DNA of 6,397 nt from NCBI GenBank assembly GCA_028873745.1, contig JAPPNT010000040.1:1-6397 (forward strand), written 5' to 3'. The stretch's first letter is position 1. Every line of letters begins with the position of its first letter. The position numbers and the translations under genes were made by a program. Under the pieces are notes generated by a model. That model saw only the letters and a list, made by a program, of their open reading frames with translations. It was not told the origin of the DNA and searched no databases. This stretch comes from Chloroflexota bacterium (lineage in GTDB: Bacteria > Chloroflexota > Dehalococcoidia > Lucifugimonadales > UBA1127). Positions 1-5,519 of this stretch are shown here, piece by piece.

Positions 1-717
1 GCCGTCTTCGGCGGCCGGGAGATCTACCGGCGCCTCTCCAGGGGTCAGGAGTACCTCGCCATAGAGGCCTTCATCTTGACGGCCCTGGCCGCCACCTACG
101 TGCTCATGGACCCCGACCTCAACTGGTTTGGCGTCACCCCGGCGGCCATCTCCATTCTGGTCGTCTACCTCATCGGCTCCCGAGTCCTCTACGTCGCGAG
201 CAAGGCCGGTGGTGGAGAGTTGCAAGAGCAAGCGCCGGACAAGTCGCTGTCGTGGGGATGGATTGTCTTCATCGTCAGCGCCGTCTTCGTCGCCGTCTCC
301 GCCTGGGCCCTCGCCGTCAGCGCCGTCGCCATAGCCGAGGAGACCGGCATCTCCGCCAGCTTCATCGGTGTCCTCGCCGTCGCCATAGTCACCACGCTCC
401 CGGAGCTCACCGTCGGTATTACAGCCATCCGCATCGGCGCACCCGAGATGGCCGTGGCCGGCCTCTATGGCAGCAACGCCTTCAACATCGCCATCCTCGC
501 CGTCGCCGACATCGCGTACGTTGAGGGGTCCCTATTCGGCGCGCTGGACGATAGCCATATCGTTGCGGGTGGATTCGCGGTCCTGCTCATGGGGTTGGGG
601 CTCATTCAGGTGAGGCTGCGGCGGACGCTCAAGTACTTCGCGCTGACGGAGCCCAGCACCATTCTCATCGTGGCCATCTACCTGGCGGGGCTCTTCCTGG
701 TATTCCGAGCAGGATAG
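1..717 (+). CDS. CaCA-family sodium/calcium exchanger, C-terminal part (5' end outside window)
   Basis: An inner-membrane antiporter that would exchange Ca2+ (or a related cation) for Na+ or H+. The frame is open from base 1, so the gene begins upstream; 238 residues are visible. A TTG at 76 could act as a start but lies inside continuous family-like sequence, so I treat the gene as truncated by the window. The second alpha repeat is clear: TTLPE at visible residues 131-135, with E135 the likely ion-coordinating acid, followed by GSNAFNI at 157-163. Most family members have GTSLPE here, so VTTLPE is a mild variant. Hydrophobic segments lie at about 23-33, 45-66, 86-112, 118-135, 155-170, 188-202 and 218-235. 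A hydrophilic stretch at about 67-84 looks like the cytosolic loop between the two halves. The first alpha repeat is missing from view. Family is secure; the exact ion is not. Confidence 0.88.
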   Translation, partial: AVFGGREIYRRLSRGQEYLAIEAFILTALAATYVLMDPDLNWFGVTPAAISILVVYLIGSRVLYVASKAGGGELQEQAPDKSLSWGWIVFIVSAVFVAVSAWALAVSAVAIAEETGISASFIGVLAVAIVTTLPELTVGITAIRIGAPEMAVAGLYGSNAFNIAILAVADIAYVEGSLFGALDDSHIVAGGFAVLLMGLGLIQVRLRRTLKYFALTEPSTILIVAIYLAGLFLVFRAG

Positions 718-724
718 CCGCACA

Positions 725-738
725 TCGGGCCATCCCGA
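725..738. terminator. Short hairpin between convergent genes, possible weak terminator
   Basis: TCGGG (725-729) and CCCGA (734-738) form a 5-bp stem around a CCAT loop in the 42-bp gap between two convergent stop codons. The position suits a bidirectional terminator. The stem is short and no T tract follows on either strand, so this is weak support; termination could be Rho-dependent instead. Confidence 0.2.
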
Positions 739-759
739 GTCCGCCGCCGTCCGACGCGC

Positions 760-2163
760 TTAATCGAGCTGGGCCGGTTCGCGAGGCCGTGACGGACGCC
801 TCCGCATCGCTTCCTCAGCCATCTCTCGCGAGATCTCCTGCGTCAGCTCCACGCCCGGAAGCGGCTGCCGCGTGTCATCGTCGCCCTCTTCCACCAGCGG
901 CTGCCTGCGGCCCGTCCGGCCGCTCCGGAACGCCGAAACCAGCAGCACCGGCGCGACGACCGTCGTAATCATCGTCATGAGCAGCGCCACACCAAAGAGG
1001 TCGTGCCCAATGACCCCGCGGGACAGGCCGATGCCCGCGATAATGAGCGCCACCTCACCCCGTGGCAGCATCCCCAGGCCTATGCGCCAGGCGCCACGCC
1101 CGTTGAAGCCGACCACGAGCGCTGGCCCCCCGGCGCCCAGCACCTTGCTGACGATGGCCAGCGCCGAGAGCGCCAGCCCAAAGCCCAAGACCCCCGAAAT
1201 CTGTGTCAGGTCGAACAGCATGCCCATGACGACGAAGAACACGGGCACCAGGAACTGGTATACGCCCATCAGCCGCTCATGGATCCTGCTGGCGAGCGGC
1301 GTGCCCGCCAGCCCCAGCCCGACGGAGTACGCGCCGATGATCATCGCCAACCCGAAGGACTCCGCCAGCCCGGCGCCCAGCAGCGCGAGTCCCAGCGCAA
1401 GCGCCAGCGGCGCCCCCGAATCCCTGAACCAGCCCAGTGCCCTGGAGATATACCCGGAAAGCACGATTACTAGGCCGGTCAGTGCCAGCCAGAACCCAAG
1501 CGCCTTCGCGACAACCACGCCAAGCTCGCCTATTTCTACGGCGCCCGTTTCCGCCATCGCAACCACAATCGCGAGAATGAGGATGCCCAATACGTCGTCC
1601 ACAACTGCGGCGGCGATGATCGTCACCCCTTCCGGTTCGCGCATCCGCCCCAGGTCCCGCATCACCCGGGCTGTGATGCCCACGGACGTCGCCGTCATAA
1701 CCGATCCCATGAACAACGCTGTCGGGTCGGTCCAGACCTCTGCGTAGCCGAACCACACCGTCGCCCCCGCCCCCAGCCCAAAGGGCAACACGACGCCGCC
1801 CAACGCCACTACGCTGGCTGGTAACGCAAATCGCAGGAACTGACGGAGGTCCGTCTCCAGGCCCACTGCAAAAAGCAGCACGACCGAAGCAATCTGGGCT
1901 ACCGACCACAGCTCAGTCGAGATCCCGGGGGTGTCCGGACTGATGACGTGGGTCGCGTCGGCAAAAATGGGGTCGAGACCGAAGAAGGCAATGCCGCCAA
2001 GCGCAAAGGGGCCAATGATCACACCGGCCCCAAGCTCGCCGAGCACTGGGGGAACGCGCAGATACCGCTCTGAGATTTCACCCGCTATCTTTGCTGCGAT
2101 GAGGATGATCCCCACCTGCAAAACAACGCGCGTGATGATATGTACGAGGTCCTCACCTTCCAT
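760..2163 (-). CDS. CPA2-family Na+/H+ antiporter (NapA/KefB-like)
   Basis: A 467-residue inner-membrane cation:proton antiporter, likely expelling Na+ in exchange for H+. About 12-13 hydrophobic segments cover residues 7-410. Family marks are LLFAVGLETDL at 96-106, TATSVGITARV at 158-168, the paired acids D189-D190 in AAAVVDDVLG, PVFFVVMGMLFDL near 307-319, and PRGE at 367-370. Adjacent Asp residues are the ion-binding pair of electrogenic Na+/H+ exchangers such as NapA; potassium-efflux relatives usually lack the double acid. K340, in the IVSKVLG segment, sits where NapA carries its conserved Lys. The charged tail (about 411-467) has no TrkA-N nucleotide-binding domain, unlike full KefB/KefC. 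The ATG at 2163 is the only plausible start before an in-frame stop about 30 bases upstream, but no strong Shine-Dalgarno sequence precedes it. The upstream gap holds a good promoter, so the gene is probably transcribed alone. Confidence 0.93.
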   Translation of the reverse strand: MEGEDLVHIITRVVLQVGIILIAAKIAGEISERYLRVPPVLGELGAGVIIGPFALGGIAFFGLDPIFADATHVISPDTPGISTELWSVAQIASVVLLFAVGLETDLRQFLRFALPASVVALGGVVLPFGLGAGATVWFGYAEVWTDPTALFMGSVMTATSVGITARVMRDLGRMREPEGVTIIAAAVVDDVLGILILAIVVAMAETGAVEIGELGVVVAKALGFWLALTGLVIVLSGYISRALGWFRDSGAPLALALGLALLGAGLAESFGLAMIIGAYSVGLGLAGTPLASRIHERLMGVYQFLVPVFFVVMGMLFDLTQISGVLGFGLALSALAIVSKVLGAGGPALVVGFNGRGAWRIGLGMLPRGEVALIIAGIGLSRGVIGHDLFGVALLMTMITTVVAPVLLVSAFRSGRTGRRQPLVEEGDDDTRQPLPGVELTQEISREMAEEAMRRRPSRPREPAQLD

Positions 2164-2206
2164 GCATTGCGCTCGGCATGGGTATTCCAGTCCTCATTCG
2201 CTGGAT

Positions 2207-2217
2207 TGGGATTCCCA
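2207..2217. promoter_or_regulatory. TGGGATTCCCA palindrome in the antiporter leader, possible operator
   Basis: TGGGA (2207-2211) and TCCCA (2213-2217) are mirror arms around a single T. The site lies between the predicted transcription start (about 2240) and the ATG at 2163. A looser copy, TGGGTATTCCA, is at 2179-2189, 28 bases away on the same strand. Two similar sites in a leader could bind a repressor, but short palindromes are common and no regulator is identified here. Confidence 0.22.
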
Positions 2218-2246
2218 CAATGTGAAATGAAGTCAACAGTGCGGGC

Positions 2247-2255
2247 ATTATACCA
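2247..2255 (-). promoter_or_regulatory. Extended -10 promoter of the antiporter gene
   Basis: On the minus strand the sequence reads TGGTATAAT: a perfect TATAAT hexamer (2252 down to 2247) preceded by the TGn extension of extended -10 promoters. The hexamer 17 bases upstream does not resemble TTGACA, as is often the case when the TG extension is present. A start near 2240 would give a leader of about 77 bases. An AT-rich match in otherwise high-GC sequence, in the only gap upstream of the antiporter, makes this the best promoter in the window. Confidence 0.6.
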
Positions 2256-2291
2256 TTGCCAACGCGTACAACCGGACGGCGCGCCTCGCCC

Positions 2292-3377
2292 CTACAAGCT
2301 GCACGGCACGTCGAGCTCCGCGCATGTCGAACGAAACCACTCCACCACTTCCTTGTGCAGCGGAATCCCTGTGGTCGTCCGCTCGACCGTGTTCTCCGCC
2401 TCGAGCTGCCCCGGCACAAGCACCCGGTCGTGCCCCGGCGCCGGCTTCGTCGATTTCAGTGTGCGCAGGAAGTCGTCCATCGTCTGCTTGAACTCGCCTA
2501 CGTCGCTGAACGCGTCGATGTCGTACGCCGCCACGTAGTGCGCGAAGCCCCCCGGCGACTCCCGCGTGTTCCGCGCCGCAAACCCGAATCCGCCGATGAC
2601 CGTGCTCAGGATTTCGACGACGCACGCCAGCCCGTACCCCTTGTGCGACCCCAGCTCCCGCAGCGAGCCCGCCGGCAGCGAGAGGAACTCGTCCGGCACG
2701 GGCCCCGCCTCCATGATCGGCGTCCCCTCCATGTCCGCGACCATCCCCGGCGGCAGGATCGCTCCCAGCCGCTTGGCGATGCGGAACTTGTTCACCGCCA
2801 CCACGCTCGTCGCGATGTCCAGCACGAAGGGCGCCTCGTCCAACGCTGGCACCGCCACAGCGATGGGGTTCGTCCCCAGCCGAGGCTCCGCCCCGAACGT
2901 TGGCAGCACTTGCGGCGGCGCCGCCGACATGCACACGCCCACCATGTCATGCGGCAGCGCCATCATCGCGTGGTACGCCGCCATGCCCACGTGTCCACAC
3001 CGGCCCATCGTCACGACGCCCATACCCGTCTTCTTCGCCTTCTCGATGGCCATCTCCATCGCCTTGGGTGCGATGATGATGCCCAGCCCCTCGTCCGCGT
3101 CGATGTTCGCCGTCGAGGGCCGGTCGCGCACCACCCGCCACTCAGGCAGCGGCTTGATTCGCCCCGTCTGGTAGCCGGTCAGGTAGTTCCGCAGCATGTT
3201 GGACACGCCGTGGCTGTCGACCCCGCGAATGTCCGCCATTAGCAACACGTCCGCCGCCAGCGCCGCGTCGTCCGAAGGCACGCCCACCTTCTGGAACAGC
3301 GCCGTCGTGACCTCGCGCAGCTCCTCGTGGTTCACCCGGACGGCGTCCTCTTCCCTCAGTACAAAGCTTTCCAGCAT
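2292..3377 (-). CDS. Ldh2/malate-lactate dehydrogenase family NAD(P)-dependent oxidoreductase
   Basis: A cytosolic oxidoreductase of 361 residues, the usual length for the Ldh2 family. This family covers malate, L-lactate, L-sulfolactate, ureidoglycolate and 2,3-diketo-L-gulonate enzymes, which interconvert 2-hydroxy and 2-oxo acids with NAD(P)H. It is unrelated in fold to classical Rossmann lactate/malate dehydrogenases. Motifs in order: RGVDSHG at 51-57, CGHVG at 127-131 holding the likely catalytic His129, GTNPIA at 168-173, DIATS at 187-191, SHKGYGLA at 244-251, and a C-terminal GIPL at 337-340. I chose the ATG at 3377 because GGGAGG lies six bases upstream (3384-3389); an in-frame start at 3428 would run through a hairpin repeat and has no ribosome-binding site. 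A 242-bp repeat-filled gap separates it from the upstream Gfo gene, so read-through from that gene is uncertain. The substrate cannot be assigned. Confidence 0.9.
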   Translation of the reverse strand: MLESFVLREEDAVRVNHEELREVTTALFQKVGVPSDDAALAADVLLMADIRGVDSHGVSNMLRNYLTGYQTGRIKPLPEWRVVRDRPSTANIDADEGLGIIIAPKAMEMAIEKAKKTGMGVVTMGRCGHVGMAAYHAMMALPHDMVGVCMSAAPPQVLPTFGAEPRLGTNPIAVAVPALDEAPFVLDIATSVVAVNKFRIAKRLGAILPPGMVADMEGTPIMEAGPVPDEFLSLPAGSLRELGSHKGYGLACVVEILSTVIGGFGFAARNTRESPGGFAHYVAAYDIDAFSDVGEFKQTMDDFLRTLKSTKPAPGHDRVLVPGQLEAENTVERTTTGIPLHKEVVEWFRSTCAELDVPCSL

Positions 3378-3383
3378 GCCTTG

Positions 3384-3389
3384 CCTCCC
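3384..3389 (-). promoter_or_regulatory. Strong ribosome-binding site that sets the Ldh2 start
   Basis: The minus strand reads GGGAGG, then CAAGGC, then ATG at 3377. This near-perfect Shine-Dalgarno sequence with six-base spacing decides in favour of 3377 over the upstream in-frame start at 3428. Confidence 0.8.
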
Positions 3390-3393
3390 TAAC

Positions 3394-3418
3394 CGTTTCA
3401 CCGGGGAAATGCCTGCCC
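3394..3418. repeat. Degenerate copy of the CACCGG hairpin repeat
   Basis: Begins with the same 11 bases (CGTTTCACCGG) as the intact repeat 35 bases to the right, then GGAAAT in place of CGAAAG. The right arm is mutated so the stem no longer closes. It lies a few bases upstream of the Ldh2 ribosome-binding site and would be part of the leader of that mRNA. Confidence 0.55.
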
Positions 3419-3428
3419 CTTCCTCCAT

Positions 3429-3458
3429 CGTTTCACCGGCGAAAGCCGGTGCCCAGAG
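3429..3458. repeat. Interspersed hairpin repeat, CACCGGC-GAAA-GCCGGTG
   Basis: A perfect 7-bp stem (CACCGGC at 3434-3440, GCCGGTG at 3445-3451) around a GAAA loop, then CCCAGAG. The architecture matches the hairpin at 3522-3551 (same start, GAAR loop, CCAGA tail) although the stem bases differ. This is a REP-like, non-coding interspersed repeat. It could act as a terminator or mRNA stabiliser for the Gfo gene upstream, but there is no T tract. Confidence 0.75.
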
Positions 3459-3479
3459 GCGGGGCCGGGGTGGGCGCCC

Positions 3480-3510
3480 CCGTTCGCTCCAAGCTCGTTG
3501 AAGGGCGGTT
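3480..3510. repeat. Diverged copy of the TTCGCCCTGAGCCTGTCGAA-type repeat
   Basis: CGTTCGCTCCAAGCTCGTTG followed by AAGGGCGG aligns without gaps to the better-preserved copy at 3587-3616, with about eight scattered differences. The mutated left arm no longer pairs with AGGGC. It looks like an older, decayed insertion of the same element. Confidence 0.55.
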
Positions 3511-3521
3511 CCCCAACCCCA

Positions 3522-3551
3522 CTGTCATTCCCGCGAAGGCGGGAATCCAGA
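3522..3551. repeat. Interspersed hairpin repeat, ATTCCCGC-GAAG-GCGGGAAT
   Basis: A perfect 8-bp stem (ATTCCCGC at 3527-3534, GCGGGAAT at 3539-3546) around a GAAG loop, preceded by CTGTC and followed by CCAGAAC. This word is a well-known interspersed repeat in many high-GC bacterial genomes and produces spurious peptide strings such as VIPAKAGIQ when translated. No gene is implied. Confidence 0.8.
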
Positions 3552-3586
3552 ACCCCCGCGAACAACCCCGCCCGCTTGGACCCGCA

Positions 3587-3616
3587 CCGTTCGCCCTGAG
3601 CCTGTCGAAGGGCCGC
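3587..3616. repeat. Interspersed repeat TTCGCCCTGAGCCTGTCGAAGGGC type
   Basis: Contains the widespread word TTCGCCCTGAGCCTGTCGAA then GGGC. GCCCT (3593-3597) pairs with AGGGC (3609-3613), giving a short stem with an 11-base loop. It ends three bases before the stop codon of the Gfo gene at 3620, so it sits immediately 3' of that gene on its transcript. Spurious translations give FALSLSKG or FDRLRANG strings. Confidence 0.75.
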
Positions 3617-3619
3617 CCC

Positions 3620-4732
3620 CTACCCCCGCGCCCGCTGCCGCTGCCCCGTCTCCGACGCCCGCTCAACAGCGTCCAGCAGCTGGTGCAAACTCACCGCCTC
3701 GTCGAAGTCCGGCACCAGCCCCGCCGGCCCGCCCGCGATCTGCTCGCCGAAGCGCCGGTACATCTGCGCGACGTGGAACGGCGCGCCCGATGGCACGTCG
3801 TCCGGCGTCCACACGTCCCCGTCTCCAACGTCGATGTCCATGAGCCGGTCGTCGCTCGACCGAGCGCCCTGCAACCGCAGCGCGTTGGTGTTGGGCCCGC
3901 CTGCCGCCGTCGCCAGCAGCACGCCGTCCCTGCCCGTGATCTCCAGCCGGAACCCCGTCCCGTGCTGCGGCGGGCTGCCCACGTACGCCGACGCGATAGC
4001 CCCGTTCTCCAGCGTCCCGCTCACCGAAATCGTGTCGATCGCTGTCACCGGCACCGTCCGCCCCGTGTCCGTCTCGTCCCACGTAGCGATCCGTGTCCCA
4101 ACCCTTGCCGAGACCTCGGCGAAGGGACTCACGCAGAACTCCAGCGCGTCCACCGCGTGGCCGAAGGTGATGGTGAACGCGCTCGCACCCGCCTCCTTGG
4201 CCGCTCGCCACGTGCCGTCGGCCGGCCGAGCCGTGATGCCTCCGCTCGCCGACGACATGCTGACCGAGAGCACCTCGCCCACGTACCCCTCCTGCACGAG
4301 CTGCCGCAGCTTCAGCACCGTCGGCGTTCCCCGTCCTTGTAGCCCCACCTTGGTGTGCAGCCCCCGCGACCGCGCCGTGTCGGCCATCTCCCGGGCCTGT
4401 TCCACCGTCGCGGCGAGCGGCCACTCGGTGTACACGTGCTTCCCCGCCTCCAGCGCCGCCATGGTCAGCTCGTGGTGGTACGGCACCTTCACCGCGACGG
4501 CCACCAGGTCCACGTCCGGGTGGACCACCATCGCCTTGTGGTCGTGGAAACTCAGCGGCACGTTGAACCGCTCGGCGGACGCCGCCGCCGTCTCCGGACG
4601 AGTCGTGCAGACCGCCGTCAGCGCAAGCTCCGGCAGCTTGTCCAGCGCCGGCACGTGCGCCCGGCTCCCCCACCCATAGTCGACGTTGACGCCAATCAGC
4701 CCCACGCGAAGGGGCGTCGTGCTCGTAGTCAC
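3620..4732 (-). CDS. Gal80-like Gfo/Idh/MocA family oxidoreductase
   Basis: A 370-residue cytosolic protein with an N-terminal Rossmann domain (about 7-125) and a C-terminal alpha/beta dimerisation and substrate domain. The family uses NAD(P) on sugars, inositols or related polyols. The nucleotide loop is GLIGVNVDYGWGSRAH at 11-26, longer than the classic GxGxxG. VKVPYHHE at 81-88 and EWPLA at 103-107 follow; the usual catalytic motif is EKP, so the Lys is replaced by W104. LQGR at 131-134, FGHAVDALEF at 190-199 and SGTLENG at 238-244 match my recollection of the yeast regulator Gal80, placing this in a Gal80-like branch. The H192-x-x-D195 pair is kept. The start is GTG 4732 with GGGAGG five bases before its spacer ends; an ATG at 4737 is out of frame. 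It lies 51 bp downstream of the hydrolase. Whether it is an enzyme or an NAD(P)-sensing regulator is open. Confidence 0.88.
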   Translation of the reverse strand: MTTSTTPLRVGLIGVNVDYGWGSRAHVPALDKLPELALTAVCTTRPETAAASAERFNVPLSFHDHKAMVVHPDVDLVAVAVKVPYHHELTMAALEAGKHVYTEWPLAATVEQAREMADTARSRGLHTKVGLQGRGTPTVLKLRQLVQEGYVGEVLSVSMSSASGGITARPADGTWRAAKEAGASAFTITFGHAVDALEFCVSPFAEVSARVGTRIATWDETDTGRTVPVTAIDTISVSGTLENGAIASAYVGSPPQHGTGFRLEITGRDGVLLATAAGGPNTNALRLQGARSSDDRLMDIDVGDGDVWTPDDVPSGAPFHVAQMYRRFGEQIAGGPAGLVPDFDEAVSLHQLLDAVERASETGQRQRARG

Positions 4733-4737
4733 ACCAT

Positions 4738-4760
4738 CCTCCCGAAATGAGATTGTCGGG
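4738..4760 (-). promoter_or_regulatory. Ribosome-binding site and overlapping inverted repeat before the Gfo start
   Basis: GGGAGG (4743 down to 4738 on the minus strand) precedes the GTG at 4732 with a suitable spacer and supports that start. Its first three G bases are also the end of TCGGG (4745-4741), which can pair with CCCGA (4760-4756) across a 10-base loop. Such a hairpin would partly cover the ribosome-binding site. The stem is only 5 bp, so regulation by it is speculative. Confidence 0.4.
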
Positions 4761-4762
4761 TC

Positions 4763-4771
4763 ATTGTACCA
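4763..4771 (-). promoter_or_regulatory. Candidate extended -10 promoter for the Gfo gene
   Basis: The minus strand reads TGGTACAAT, a TGn extension followed by TACAAT (one mismatch to TATAAT). It differs by one base from the antiporter promoter TGGTATAAT. A start near 4756 gives a leader of about 24 bases to the GTG at 4732. No convincing -35 hexamer is present. It lies in the 51-bp gap after the hydrolase gene, so the Gfo gene may be both read through and separately started. Confidence 0.42.
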
Positions 4772-4783
4772 ACCGCCCGGCGT

Positions 4784-5476
4784 CTACGGTTGCTCCAGCG
4801 GCGGCAGCACCCCGCGCAGCCACGCCGACAGGTCCCCGATGAGCTGCCGGCTGATTTCGTGCCCAATCGTGTACTCGTGGTACTCCGGCGCGTAACCCTC
4901 CGACTCGAGGAAGCCGCGCATCATCCGCGCCTGGTCCACTGAGATCTGCGGGTCGTGCTCCCCGTGCCCGACGAAGACTGGCTGCGCCCGATCCGTCGGC
5001 AGCAGCGCCAGAAGCGCCTCCGTATCGAAGATCGCCGCGCTCAGCGCTACGACTCCCGCGAACAGGTCCGGCTGCGTAAGCCCGCACAGGTACGCCAGCC
5101 GCCCACCCTGCGAGAACCCTCCCAGCACGGCGTTCCCCGGCTCCACCCCGTATGCCGTCATCACCTCATTGAAGAACCCGAGCAGCTTGCCCCTAGTCTT
5201 TTCGTCCTCCTCCGGGTCCCGCCGCCGTTCCGGGTGCGTCCAGCTGTACCCCACGTACCCCGGCGCCAGCTCGAGCGACTCCGGCCCGTTTGGGAAGGCG
5301 TACACGTACCCCCGAGGGTCGATCACCGGCGAAAGCCCCGCCAGGTCCTCCATGCTGGCCCCGAAACCGTGCAGCATGATGATCATCGGGTACTTCCGAT
5401 TCGGGTCGTAGCCATCCGGGTGGACAACGAGGTAGCGGAGGTGCTCCCCCGCGACCTCGTGCGCTTCCATGGGCAT
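4784..5476 (-). CDS. Alpha/beta serine hydrolase, phospholipase/carboxylesterase (abhydrolase_2) type
   Basis: A 230-residue cytosolic hydrolase, the normal size for the carboxylesterase/lysophospholipase-like family, with no signal peptide. The catalytic triad is visible: Ser122 in GFSQGG (120-125), Asp175 in HGEHDPQIS, and His206 in IGHEIS. HGFGA at 36-40 forms the oxyanion-hole loop. These enzymes cleave carboxylic esters; the acyl or alcohol part cannot be predicted. I chose the ATG at 5476 because AAAGGA lies nine bases upstream; a second ATG at 5470 is too far from it. The gene begins 43 bp after the SDR stop with no promoter-like sequence between, so the two are probably cotranscribed. 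A dienelactone-hydrolase-like or feruloyl-esterase-like activity is possible in this fold, but nothing here singles it out. Confidence 0.88.
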   Translation of the reverse strand: MPMEAHEVAGEHLRYLVVHPDGYDPNRKYPMIIMLHGFGASMEDLAGLSPVIDPRGYVYAFPNGPESLELAPGYVGYSWTHPERRRDPEEDEKTRGKLLGFFNEVMTAYGVEPGNAVLGGFSQGGRLAYLCGLTQPDLFAGVVALSAAIFDTEALLALLPTDRAQPVFVGHGEHDPQISVDQARMMRGFLESEGYAPEYHEYTIGHEISRQLIGDLSAWLRGVLPPLEQP

Positions 5477-5519
5477 GCGTAGGTGTCCTTTCCGCCGCCG
5501 GCACCGACGGCCCGGAGTG

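Noticed and set aside
872..1747. 291-residue open frame on the plus strand opposite the antiporter
   Set aside because: Ser/Thr/Pro-rich translation with no family signature, wholly antisense to a strongly conserved membrane protein; long antisense frames are expected in high-GC DNA.
2231..2236. TTGACT on the minus strand as a -35 element
   Set aside because: No acceptable -10 hexamer lies 16-18 bases downstream, and the element would sit downstream of the stronger TATAAT.
2256..3242. 328-residue open frame on the plus strand opposite the Ldh2 gene
   Set aside because: The translation is Arg/His/Pro-rich and low in complexity, and it overlaps the well-supported minus-strand gene along nearly its full length.
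3378..3428. 17-residue N-terminal extension of the Ldh2 protein
   Set aside because: It would be encoded by a degenerate repeat and lacks a ribosome-binding site, whereas the ATG at 3377 has a strong one.
3394..3616. Possible CRISPR array
   Set aside because: Repeats are of two kinds, unevenly spaced and diverged, match known interspersed hairpin words, and have no uniform spacers or cas genes nearby.
3449..4342. 297-residue plus-strand frame crossing the repeats and the Gfo gene
   Set aside because: It starts in non-coding repeats (giving VIPAKAGIQ and FALSLSKG strings) and continues antisense to the Gfo gene; no domain is recognisable.
3663..4673. 336-residue minus-strand frame in another phase within the Gfo gene
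   Set aside because: Gly/Ala/Arg-rich shadow of the Gfo reading frame without any motif.
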